NCBI RefSeq assembly: GCF_014196715.1
Contig: NZ_JACIEF010000002.1
Span: 1,453,508-1,517,507, forward strand
Reading direction: 5' to 3'
Source of the DNA: Pedobacter zeae
Lineage (GTDB): Bacteria; Bacteroidota; Bacteroidia; Sphingobacteriales; Sphingobacteriaceae
Length of the DNA stretch: 64,000 nt
Positions within the stretch are counted from its first letter, which is position 1, and each line of letters begins with the position of its first letter. A program made the position numbers and the translations under genes. Positions 1 to 7,878 of the stretch are shown here, piece by piece. The notes beneath the pieces were generated by a model. The model ran no database searches, had not been told where the DNA came from, and saw nothing but the letters and a program-made list of their open reading frames with translations.

Positions 1-2
1 GC

Positions 3-227
3 TGTAAAGAGCTGGATTTTTTGGTTGAAGCAGTGAAACCTTTAGATTACGTATTGGGTGCCAGGATGATGGGCGCGGGCTTTGGTGGCTGTACCATTAA
101 CATTGTTAAAGAAGAAAAAATTGCCGATTTAATCGAAGAGCTGTCTTCTAAATATTCATTACAATTCGGTCTCAAGCTCGATTCCTATACCGCCCAAACC
201 GATAACGGAAGCAGTTTGTTCAATTAA
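3..227 (+). CDS. galK: Galactokinase, C-terminal end (partial)
   Basis: The frame is open from the window edge, so only about the last 74 residues are present. They contain GARMMGAGFGGCTINIV, the third GHMP-kinase motif (Gly-rich loop near the active site) as found in galactokinases, and a typical short C-terminal tail. The enzyme phosphorylates galactose to galactose-1-phosphate in the Leloir pathway. Other GHMP kinases are possible from so short a piece, but the GAGFGGC spacing and the end of the chain fit GalK best. A terminator follows about 110 nt downstream, so this is probably the last gene of its operon. Confidence 0.85.
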   Translation, partial: CKELDFLVEAVKPLDYVLGARMMGAGFGGCTINIVKEEKIADLIEELSSKYSLQFGLKLDSYTAQTDNGSSLFN

Positions 228-339
228 ATTGAGATGACCAGGATATACTAAGCAGAACAGGGCTTGAAAAACAATTTATTGTGCCCAGGGCTTACATGGT
301 TTTTGTGATTGTATAGCGGTAAGTATAAGTTATTGTAAT

Positions 340-376
340 AAAAGAGGTTGTATCATAAACAGGTGCAGCCTCTTTT
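340..376 (+). terminator. Rho-independent terminator after galK
   Basis: An 8-bp stem AAAAGAGG/CCTCTTTT encloses a 21-nt loop and ends in a T run. It lies 113 nt after the galK stop. The A-rich left arm could also work on the opposite strand for the convergent RRM gene. Confidence 0.7.
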
Positions 377-553
377 GTATAAATTGCTTCCCGGAAAGAT
401 CTTAAGCGGTTTCGGTAATATAAATTATCTTGTAATCGCATGCCGAATTTATTTCGGCAATTTACCTATAAATAAGTCGAATTGATGGGAGCTAATCATT
501 ATAGATCAGAAACGGCTAAGTCTGTCCAGTTTTTATTACCCCAGTAAAGTAAC

Positions 554-658
554 ATGGCAAACAAAGATTGTTCTATCGCTCACACTGATACCACTAACCC
601 TGTATTTGCTGAAGTGTTAAACACAATTAGCGCTGTAGCCGGGGTCTCTTACTTTTAA
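554..658 (+). CDS. Possible 34-codon ORF, convergent with the RRM gene
   Basis: The ATG at 554 opens a short frame (MANKDCSIAHTDTTNPVFAE...) that ends at 658. It overlaps the 3' end of the opposite-strand RRM gene by 32 nt. I recognise no family. It has no signal peptide or membrane segment. The composition is plausible for protein, but the length is too short to exclude chance. It is listed because the 228-626 gap otherwise holds only the galK terminator. Confidence 0.2.
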   Translation: MANKDCSIAHTDTTNPVFAEVLNTISAVAGVSYF

Positions 659-941
659 AAACCTGATTGTTTTTTGGTTTAGCTGTTTTAACGGTGCTTT
701 GCTCTTCAGAAACTTTAACCGTAATTACATTACCTTTAAAGGTCTCACCATTTAAGGTAGATACTATATTTTTTGCATCCTGTAAACTGTATATTTCTAA
801 AAAAGCATATCCTTTACATTTGCCGGTAGCCCTGTCGCGAACAATTTTAATTGTTTCTACTCTGCCGTGAAGGCTAACCAATATTGCCAAATCCATCTCT
901 TGGATATTGTCGGGAAGGCCGCCTATAAAAATCTTAACCAT
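627..941 (-). CDS. RRM-type RNA-binding protein
   Basis: This small single-domain RNA-binding protein is about 104 residues from the preferred start MVKIFIGGLP; a start 8 codons upstream, at 965, is also open. RNP2 (KIFIGGL) lies at the very N-terminus and RNP1 (KGYAFLEI) about 40 residues later, with the usual beta-alpha-beta spacing. A basic tail (KSKRPRLQR) follows the domain and may add non-specific RNA affinity. Such stand-alone RRM proteins are common in Bacteroidota and cyanobacteria and are often linked to cold or stress response; that role is inference here. The gene stands alone and is divergent from the esterase gene. Confidence 0.85.
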   Translation of the reverse strand: MVKIFIGGLPDNIQEMDLAILVSLHGRVETIKIVRDRATGKCKGYAFLEIYSLQDAKNIVSTLNGETFKGNVITVKVSEEQSTVKTAKPKNNQVFKSKRPRLQR

Positions 942-1072
942 TAATTCAGTAGTTTGAGAGAACATCCGGCTAATTAACTTAGCACCAGCATTCTTCTTAT
1001 TAGATCTGCAAAATAAGCAAAATGATATTCTTACCCAAACTAATTAAATGAAATTTTGCTCCATTTTTATTA

Positions 1073-1080
1073 TAAATTTG
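1073..1080 (+). promoter_or_regulatory. Bacteroidota -7 element upstream of the esterase gene
   Basis: TAAATTTG matches TAnnTTTG. A TTTG lies upstream at 1055-1058, but the 14-nt gap is shorter than usual, so the -33 partner is uncertain. The leader would be about 70 nt. Confidence 0.4.
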
Positions 1081-1155
1081 TGAGAGCAGATATATTGATG
1101 CTAACAGGCAGAAAATGTACATTCGCTTTTTTATAACTAAATAACAGATCAAGAT

Positions 1156-3141
1156 ATGAGCATCCCTAAGTTAATTTCTGTACCCTTTATCGTATTATTT
1201 CTCTTCAGTTCGCAACTTGTACAGTCAAAAATTTTATTGCCGTCGGTATTTAGTGATAATATGGTTTTACAGCAAAAAAACAATGCCGCCATTTGGGGAA
1301 AAGCTACAGCTGGTAAAGCGGTTAAGGTAACGGTTTCGTGGAATAAAATTAATTACGGGGCCATTGCCGATGCCGGCGGTAACTGGAAAATTAAGGTGGC
1401 AACACCAGCTTATGGTGGCCCATATTCGATTACCATTTCCGATGGAGAACTATTGGTGCTGAATAATGTGTTAATTGGCGACGTTTGGATTTGCTCCGGC
1501 CAGTCTAATATGGAAATGCCTTTAGCAGGCTGGGGAAAAATCCTCAACAGTGAAGAAGAGATCGCAGAGGCGAAGTATCCAAATATCCGTTTATTACAGG
1601 CGGAGCATGTGACCAGTAATTTTCCGCTCAACGATGCTAAAGTAGCCAATGGCGGATGGCAGGAATGCAGTCCCAAATATATCGCTGAATTTTCTTCAAC
1701 AGCCTATTTTTTTGCACGCGAGATATATGAAAAGACAAAAATTCCAATCGGCCTGATCCATACCTCTTGGGGAGGGACAGTTGCTGAAGCCTGGACAAGT
1801 GCCGAAACGCTAAAAAAAATGGCCGATTTTTCTGCCGCAGTTGATAAAATCCAAAAATCAGCAACCAGCACTTCAACGGTTTCTTACGAAGAAAAAGTGC
1901 AGAACTGGATTAAGATTACCACCGAAAAAGATTCAGGATATCAGGCTGGTGAAGCGAAATGGGCTTTAACAGAAACTACAGGTTGGAAAAACATGACTTT
2001 GCCAACCATGTGGGAAGACGCAGGGCTTAGGGATTTCGACGGCATAGTATGGTTTACCAAAAAGTTTATCCTCCCTGAAAACTGGAAAACAAAAGAGGTT
2101 AAACTTAATTTAGGCCCGATTGATGATAATGATATCACCTTTGTAAATGGAACGAAAGTAGGAGAAACGGTAGGGTATAACGTTGGCAGAACATATTCGG
2201 TACCCGCAAACTTGCTCAAAGCAGGTGAAAATACCATTACCGTAAGGGTTTTTGACAGCGGCGGCGGTGGCGGTATATACGGTGATGCCAAAGAGTTGAG
2301 CTTAACAAACAATACAACAGAAAAAATATCATTAACAGGCGACTGGAAATATAAAATAGGTTTGGATTTTAAAAATATTGAAGCTAAACCCTACGAAGAA
2401 AATGGCCCGAATAGACCTACTGTTTTGTACAATGCCATGATTCACCCATATCAGCAGTTTTCAATTAAAGGAGCTATTTGGTATCAGGGCGAGGCTAATG
2501 CCGATAGAGCTTACCAATACCGCGAACTATTTCCTGCCATGATTAAAGATTGGCGACAGAAATGGGCACAGGGAGATTTTCCTTTTTATTTTGTGCAGTT
2601 GGCCAATTTTATGCAGGTTGATAACACACCAGCAGAATCTGCCTGGGCAGAGCTTAGAGAGGCACAGCAAAAAACATTGGCTTTACCCAATACCGGCATG
2701 GCCACTATTATTGATATTGGCGATGCGAAAGATATCCACCCTAAAAATAAACAGGAAGTTGGTAGGCGATTGGCGTTAATTGCCCTGGCCAAAACGTATG
2801 GCCAAAAAATAAACTATTCCGGTCCTGTTTACCAATCAAGTAAAGTTGATGGAAAACAAATGCTGTTAACATTTGGCAATAGCCAAAATGGGTTAAAGAC
2901 TGCAGATGGTGCAGCACCAACAGGTTTTGCCATTGCCGGAGCAGATAAGAAATTTTACTGGGCCAAAGCCAGTATTAAAGGGAACCAGCTTATCGTCAGC
3001 AGCAATCAGGTAGCAAATCCGGTTGCTGTTCGTTATGCCTGGGGCAATAATCCGGTCTGTAACCTGGTGAGCAACGATGGTTTGCCAGCCTCACCTTTTA
3101 GAACCGATACATGGCAGGGGGTCACTTTTGGCAAAAAGTAA
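1156..3141 (+). CDS. Sialate O-acetylesterase-like protein (SGNH hydrolase)
   Basis: A 661-residue secreted esterase with an N-terminal signal peptide (hydrophobic to about residue 24). The SGNH fold is split: the block with GQSNME (nucleophile Ser117) comes first, then a jelly-roll, beta-galactosidase-like insertion (about residues 280-400, with the Gly-rich FDSGGGGGIYGDA segment). The fold resumes with WYQGEAN (about 442-448) and the catalytic D-I-H at Asp526/His528. The family removes O-acetyl groups from sialic acids or from acetylated plant glycans. With a GH127 enzyme directly downstream, acetylated hemicellulose or pectin side chains are at least as likely a substrate as sialate. It has its own promoter-like element, and a terminator follows. 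Confidence 0.88.
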   Translation: MSIPKLISVPFIVLFLFSSQLVQSKILLPSVFSDNMVLQQKNNAAIWGKATAGKAVKVTVSWNKINYGAIADAGGNWKIKVATPAYGGPYSITISDGELLVLNNVLIGDVWICSGQSNMEMPLAGWGKILNSEEEIAEAKYPNIRLLQAEHVTSNFPLNDAKVANGGWQECSPKYIAEFSSTAYFFAREIYEKTKIPIGLIHTSWGGTVAEAWTSAETLKKMADFSAAVDKIQKSATSTSTVSYEEKVQNWIKITTEKDSGYQAGEAKWALTETTGWKNMTLPTMWEDAGLRDFDGIVWFTKKFILPENWKTKEVKLNLGPIDDNDITFVNGTKVGETVGYNVGRTYSVPANLLKAGENTITVRVFDSGGGGGIYGDAKELSLTNNTTEKISLTGDWKYKIGLDFKNIEAKPYEENGPNRPTVLYNAMIHPYQQFSIKGAIWYQGEANADRAYQYRELFPAMIKDWRQKWAQGDFPFYFVQLANFMQVDNTPAESAWAELREAQQKTLALPNTGMATIIDIGDAKDIHPKNKQEVGRRLALIALAKTYGQKINYSGPVYQSSKVDGKQMLLTFGNSQNGLKTADGAAPTGFAIAGADKKFYWAKASIKGNQLIVSSNQVANPVAVRYAWGNNPVCNLVSNDGLPASPFRTDTWQGVTFGKK

Positions 3142-3166
3142 CTTCCCCCGGTAAGCCCTTCGCATT

Positions 3167-3209
3167 AACCCCAACAATTTATTATACCTAAGTTGTTGGG
3201 GTTATTTTA
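3167..3209 (+). terminator. Terminator after the esterase gene
   Basis: An 11-bp perfect stem, AACCCCAACAA with TTGTTGGGGTT (3167-3177 and 3193-3203), is followed by ATTTTAT. It separates the esterase from the GH127 gene, so the two are probably transcribed separately. Confidence 0.75.
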
Positions 3210-3319
3210 TATGGTTAATATTTCAAAATCTTCAATTGCTTTTATTTTTTACTAAATCGTTTTAATGTTAGGGGATATTTATTAGTTTTATAAATAAGTA
3301 GCTAACCAATATCCTTTTT

Positions 3320-5830
3320 ATGAAGAAATTAGTAACCCTTTTATATTTCCTGCTTTCTGGTTCATCCATACCGTATTTATGCGCTCAAAGTTTAAATGAG
3401 TTGAACAAAACACCTTTAAAACAAGAGGTTTTCGTGCAGTTGCCCATTGGAAGCATAAAGGCCAGAGGATGGTTGTTAAAGCAGTTGGAGCAACAGCGAG
3501 ACGGTGCAACCGGAATGGCTGAAGAATTATATCCGGAGAAAGATAACCTGGGTAAAAATACCGATTGGCTGGGCGGATCGGGTAATAGCTGGGAGCGCGT
3601 ACCCTATTATGTTAAGGGTTTGGTTGCATTGGCTTATACTCTAGATGATCCCAAGCTAAAAGCGAAAGCGCAAAAATATATCGATTGGACTCTAAATAAT
3701 CAACAGGCTAACGGATCATTTGGTCCGCCGAAAATGAAAGATTGGTGGCCCCGTATGCCCATGATGTATGCTTTGCAGAGCTATTATGAAGCCACAAATG
3801 ATCAGAGGGTTATCCCGTTCCTCTCAAAATACTTTAAATATGAACTTAATAACCTCGATGCTGATCCCTTGAGTGAGTGGGCTAAAGCAAGAGCGGGCGA
3901 TAACATGGAAATTGCCATTTGGCTTTACAATAAAACCGGAGATCAGGATTTGTTAAAACTTGTAGAAAAGTTAAAACAACAGGCGTATCCCTGGATTGAT
4001 ATTTACAGCAATAACGGATTTTACTTTTTCGGCGACGATTTCCAGCCAAAACACATGGTGAATGTGGCCCAGGCCTTAAAATTCCCGGTAGTTTACGCCC
4101 AGCTTCAGGATCTTCCATCTAATCTTGAAGCATTTGCTAAAGGTATAACTCATATTATGCGCGACCATGGCCAGCCGGAAGGCTTGGGTTCGGGAACCGA
4201 ATTTCTGGCGGGTACGAGCAGTATACAAGGGGTTGAAACCTGTACGGTGGTAGAATGGATGCAGAGTTTAGAAACTGCAGCGAAAGTTATTCATGAGGCC
4301 AAAATTGGCGATCAGTTGGAAAAAGTGGCCTTTAATGCGCTGCCTGCGCAGTTTAGCCGCGATTTTAAAAACCACTCTTATTACACATTGCCCAATCAGG
4401 TACAGAATATTCATAGCGAGCATGGCTTTAATCAGGATTATTCTACAGGTATGATTTCCAGTCCATATTCAGGCTTTGGCTGCTGCCGTTATAATATGCA
4501 CATGGGCTGGCCTTATTTCGTCAAAAATAGTGTAGTGGCTACCCCCCAAAAAGGTTTGGCAATAATTACCTATGGCCCCATGGAGATAGAAACCATAGTA
4601 GCCGGAAACAAAAAAATAAAACTTACCGAGGAAACCAATTATCCGTTTGAAGAGCAGATCAGGCTAAAGGTCGGACTCACAGCTCCTACATCTTTTCCAT
4701 TAATTTTAAGGATTCCGGCCTGGAGTGTAAAACCAAGCATTAGGTTAAATGGGGTTGTTTTGAAAGGTGTAAAGGCCGGGGAAATGTTTAGCCTAACGCG
4801 CGAATGGAAAAACGACGATCAATTGGAACTTAATTTTCCGATGGAAATTACTACCCAAACGCAGGTAAACAATTCTGTAAGTATAGCACGTGGCCCCATT
4901 GTTTACGCACTGGAAATCAAAGCTGCAGATAAGGTTACCAAAGTGCATCCGGTTGCGGGCTTTACAGATTACGAAACCCATCCGGAATCTTCGTGGAATT
5001 ATGGCCTAATGATGGATAAAGGTAGTTTGGGCAATGCCCGCGTATTGAAATCTAAAATGATGGAAAACCCTTTCATTGCTGCAACTGCACCTGTTAAAAT
5101 AAAGGTTCAGGCAAAAAAGATTCCATCATGGGGCCTAGATTATCGTAAAGTGTCTGCTTTTGACGTACCCTTTAGCCCGGTTGCTTCGGCTGAAAAAAAG
5201 GAAGAAATTATCCTGGTGCCCTACGGATCTGAAAATATTCGCCTAAGCTGTTTTCCTGTAATCGGCGAGCCAAAAAAATTAAATAAAAATTTTGTTGAAA
5301 ATTTTGATCATGGAATGGCCAGGAATTGGGTCTTTTACGGTGGTGGCTGGTTTTGGAAAGATGGGCAGATGAACGTTTCCTCAAATCCAGGCTCAGGTGG
5401 TTATGGCATAAACGGATCCAAATATGTGGCTAATGGAACACACTTCAAGGATTTTGTTTATCAGGCAGATGTTAAAATCAATACCACTGGCGATGCGGGT
5501 TTAATGTTCAGGGTGTCTAATCCCGCTATTGGCGCTGATGCTTACCAGGGGTATTATGTTGGCTTAGATCAAGTCAAGGGATCGGTATTATTTGGAAAAG
5601 CTGACGGGCAGAAATGGACGGTAATCAGTTCTGAAAAATTCCCTGTTGAAATGAACAAAGTGTTTAACATCAAAGTAGTGGCAAAGGGAGACAAATTTGA
5701 TGTTTTTATCAATGGATCTGCTGAACCTTCGCTTTCTGCCACTGATGCGCAATACCCCTCAGGCAGTATTGGATTACGAACTTATAAAGCATTGGCGAGT
5801 TTCGATTCGGTAAAAATTAACACCTTTTAA
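3320..5830 (+). CDS. GH127 family beta-L-arabinofuranosidase-like protein with C-terminal lectin-like domain
   Basis: An 836-residue secreted glycosidase with a signal peptide ending near residue 22 (CAQS). The GH127 (formerly DUF1680) body covers roughly residues 35-640. The zinc/thiolate site of this family is visible: E306-x-C308 in GVETCTVVEW and the cysteine pair C388-C389 in GFGCCRYNM, equivalent to the Glu/Cys/Cys/Cys set of characterised GH127 enzymes, with the first of the pair as nucleophile. After about residue 655 there is an extra concanavalin-like beta-sandwich (FVENFDHGMARNWVFYGGGW... to the end), probably carbohydrate binding. It likely acts with the upstream esterase on plant polysaccharide side chains. 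Substrate is inference. Confidence 0.88.
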   Translation: MKKLVTLLYFLLSGSSIPYLCAQSLNELNKTPLKQEVFVQLPIGSIKARGWLLKQLEQQRDGATGMAEELYPEKDNLGKNTDWLGGSGNSWERVPYYVKGLVALAYTLDDPKLKAKAQKYIDWTLNNQQANGSFGPPKMKDWWPRMPMMYALQSYYEATNDQRVIPFLSKYFKYELNNLDADPLSEWAKARAGDNMEIAIWLYNKTGDQDLLKLVEKLKQQAYPWIDIYSNNGFYFFGDDFQPKHMVNVAQALKFPVVYAQLQDLPSNLEAFAKGITHIMRDHGQPEGLGSGTEFLAGTSSIQGVETCTVVEWMQSLETAAKVIHEAKIGDQLEKVAFNALPAQFSRDFKNHSYYTLPNQVQNIHSEHGFNQDYSTGMISSPYSGFGCCRYNMHMGWPYFVKNSVVATPQKGLAIITYGPMEIETIVAGNKKIKLTEETNYPFEEQIRLKVGLTAPTSFPLILRIPAWSVKPSIRLNGVVLKGVKAGEMFSLTREWKNDDQLELNFPMEITTQTQVNNSVSIARGPIVYALEIKAADKVTKVHPVAGFTDYETHPESSWNYGLMMDKGSLGNARVLKSKMMENPFIAATAPVKIKVQAKKIPSWGLDYRKVSAFDVPFSPVASAEKKEEIILVPYGSENIRLSCFPVIGEPKKLNKNFVENFDHGMARNWVFYGGGWFWKDGQMNVSSNPGSGGYGINGSKYVANGTHFKDFVYQADVKINTTGDAGLMFRVSNPAIGADAYQGYYVGLDQVKGSVLFGKADGQKWTVISSEKFPVEMNKVFNIKVVAKGDKFDVFINGSAEPSLSATDAQYPSGSIGLRTYKALASFDSVKINTF

Positions 5831-5903
5831 CACCGGCTATGCGCGTTGCGAAACTTTACGGCAAGGAATTTGTTGATGAAGTAGAAACAAATAATGTAAT
5901 ATT

Positions 5904-6767
5904 ATGAAATTATACAGGTCAATTCCCATCATGCTCTTTACCGTAGCACTTGCTGCAGGTTGTGTAAGCAATAAGAAGTATGCCGAACTTCAGGATACCT
6001 ATGCCAAATTAAGAGAAAGAAATCAGGAGCTCAGCAATAAATACCAGGATAGCCAACGCGAGCTTAGTGGCAGCACGAGCCGGGTAAAAAGTTTAGAAGA
6101 ACAGATTGCTTCAGAAAGAGCCAATGTTACTGCGCTGCAGGATGCTTTGAATAAATGTTTAAACTCGAGCAACCAGGGAAATGTTAATATTTCAAAACTC
6201 GTTGATGAAATTAATAGTTCAAATAAATACATCAAACAGCTGGTTAACGCAAAAAATAAAAGCGACTCGCTTAATATGGTGTTAACCAATAACTTAACCC
6301 GCTCACTAAGTAGGGAGGAGCTGGGCGATGTTGATGTTCAGGTACTTAAAGGCGTGGTATATATTTCTTTGGCCGATAACATGTTGTATAAATCCGGTAG
6401 CTACGAAATTTCTGACAAAGCCGGGGCAACGTTGAGTAAAATCGCCAAAATCATTAAAGATTACGATACTTACGATGTGTTAATTGAAGGAAATACCGAT
6501 AATGTGCCTATCGCTCAAACTAATATCCGAAACAACTGGGATTTAAGTGCCTTACGTGCTTCGTCGGTGGTTCAGGCATTACAGACCAAGTACGCTGTAG
6601 ATCCTAAGCGTTTAACAGCAGGTGGACGAGGGGAGTATAACCCGATTGCTGATAATACTACTGTAGCCGGTAAAGCTAAAAACAGGCGTACCCAAATTAT
6701 AATTACGCCTAAATTAGACCAGTTTATGGATCTGATCGGAAAAGCTCCTGAACAATCGCAAAAATAA
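5904..6767 (+). CDS. OmpA-family lipoprotein with coiled coil
   Basis: A 287-residue protein with a lipoprotein signal (lipobox ALAAGC, Cys at residue 20), so it is probably anchored in the outer membrane. Residues about 25-115 are charged and heptad-like (YAELQDTYAKLRERNQELSN...), indicating a coiled coil. The C-terminal half is an OmpA/MotB peptidoglycan-binding domain: GNTDNVPI, then NNWDLSALRASSVV, then a Gly-rich RLTAGGRGEYNPI loop and an Arg-Arg near NRRTQI. The role is to tie the outer membrane to peptidoglycan. A terminator follows directly, so the gene is monocistronic. Confidence 0.9.
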   Translation: MKLYRSIPIMLFTVALAAGCVSNKKYAELQDTYAKLRERNQELSNKYQDSQRELSGSTSRVKSLEEQIASERANVTALQDALNKCLNSSNQGNVNISKLVDEINSSNKYIKQLVNAKNKSDSLNMVLTNNLTRSLSREELGDVDVQVLKGVVYISLADNMLYKSGSYEISDKAGATLSKIAKIIKDYDTYDVLIEGNTDNVPIAQTNIRNNWDLSALRASSVVQALQTKYAVDPKRLTAGGRGEYNPIADNTTVAGKAKNRRTQIIITPKLDQFMDLIGKAPEQSQK

Positions 6768-6790
6768 TGTCATCATACAGCCTATAAAGA

Positions 6791-6819
6791 GGGTGGAATT
6801 AATTTTCCATCCTTTTTTT
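6791..6819 (+). terminator. Terminator after the OmpA-like gene
   Basis: The stem GGGTGGAA/TTCCATCC (one G-T pair) has a 6-nt loop and is followed by seven T. It sits 23 nt after the stop codon. Confidence 0.8.
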
Positions 6820-7021
6820 ATGTGGGTGCATTCCACTCGAGGTATATGTTGCTGATTTTTGCAAGCATCTTTCCATTCCGGTATGGAAAAAATGCGTATG
6901 TAAGCACCTTGACTGCTAAAACATATCTTCCAAAAAGGAATTTAGTCAATTTTGAAAAGCATGCCTGAGTATCCTGGTACCCGTTGATTAAGCCCGTTCT
7001 CTTCTCAATGCTTATCCTCAT
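6818..7021 (-). CDS. Possible small protein of unknown function
   Basis: A 67-codon frame (MRISIEKRTGLINGYQDTQ...) of moderately basic, mixed composition with no signal peptide or recognised domain. Its 3' end touches the terminator of the OmpA-like gene. It is kept only as a candidate because the 350-nt interval around it has no other gene. A chance frame is equally possible. Confidence 0.2.
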   Translation of the reverse strand: MRISIEKRTGLINGYQDTQACFSKLTKFLFGRYVLAVKVLTYAFFPYRNGKMLAKISNIYLEWNAPT

Positions 7022-7130
7022 GATGATGTGGTTCTCATCAATTTAATAAGTCTCATCAGGTCTGAACGGTTATGCACTCGTGCACAACTGAGCATTAGCC
7101 GGTTGGAGTTTGGTCTTAATCCTTAATGGG

Positions 7131-7331
7131 TTAAGAAATGCCAATTGACTTTTTTCGTTGACTTAAATAAGCCGTTATCTGATCTAAAGTTATACACCTT
7201 GTGGCCCTTACTGCCGATTTTAACACTTCAGAACTTACACCCAGCCGGTTAGCCCAGTAATTTCGATCTGTTTCTTCAGATAATAGGATGATTTCTTCTT
7301 TAATGCTCGGGGTTTGATGGAGATTTTTCAT
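7131..7331 (-). CDS. DUF3606-like small protein
   Basis: The preferred start is the ATG at 7331 (MKNLHQTPSIKEEI...), giving 66 residues. An upstream start at 7412 would add 27 hydrophobic residues encoded in AT-rich leader and is less likely. The core NYWANRLGVSSEVLKSAVRA resembles DUF3606: a tryptophan-containing helix followed by a helix-turn-helix-like pair. Proteins of this kind are small, soluble and of unknown function, frequent in Bacteroidota and Proteobacteria. The gene stands alone. The assignment rests on pattern memory of this motif. Confidence 0.55.
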   Translation of the reverse strand: MKNLHQTPSIKEEIILLSEETDRNYWANRLGVSSEVLKSAVRATRCITLDQITAYLSQRKKSIGIS

Positions 7332-7622
7332 AATCGGGATGATTAATTCGTTAATAACACGCACAAGCTTGATTGGCCTTATAAATATAATTTTTTTTAT
7401 TGATAATAACAAGCTGTAAAACAGTTATTTAAAATAAAATAAAATAATTTTTCCGGGATGCGTTAACATCAAAATAACCTGTTTGCGCAAGTTAATTCGT
7501 TTTAGCAGCAATAACAGATGTATATAAAGGTTAATAATTAATCAAAAAAAATATAATATGTATTTTTAATTATACATAATTTAACTATAATTGCTTATTA
7601 TTTATGAAAAATATATGCTGCA

Positions 7623-7838
7623 ATGGGTGATATGAGGAAGGGAGATGTTACTCAGATTGACTTTGAATCTGGACTTGGAATCATTATTGACGAAAACGAC
7701 CAAGATATTCACTTTCAATTAGATAATGTATCTAGTCTAATTAATTTAAATTCGAGGGTAATTTTTGAAATAGAATTACACGAGCATGGTTTAATGGCAG
7801 TAAATGTTCAATTGGAAATGGAACAAATAAAGATTTAA
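7623..7838 (+). CDS. Degenerate cold-shock-domain protein
   Basis: A 71-residue protein with the outline of a cold-shock domain: KGDVTQIDFESGLGIIIDE aligns with GKVKWFNTQKGFGFIVQE of the canonical protein at 21147, and HEHGLMAVNV with RKGLQAVNV. The RNA-binding aromatics are lost: RNP1 KGFGFI reads SGLGII, and RNP2 LFVHF reads IHFQL. Nucleic-acid binding is therefore probably weakened or altered. A start three codons later (7632) is also possible. The roughly 200-nt leader is extremely AT-rich. The gene is divergent from the DUF3606-like gene. Confidence 0.6.
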   Translation: MGDMRKGDVTQIDFESGLGIIIDENDQDIHFQLDNVSSLINLNSRVIFEIELHEHGLMAVNVQLEMEQIKI

Positions 7839-7878
7839 TTTTGCAACTGCCAGGCAAATTGAGCGCGCAGGTTATCTA

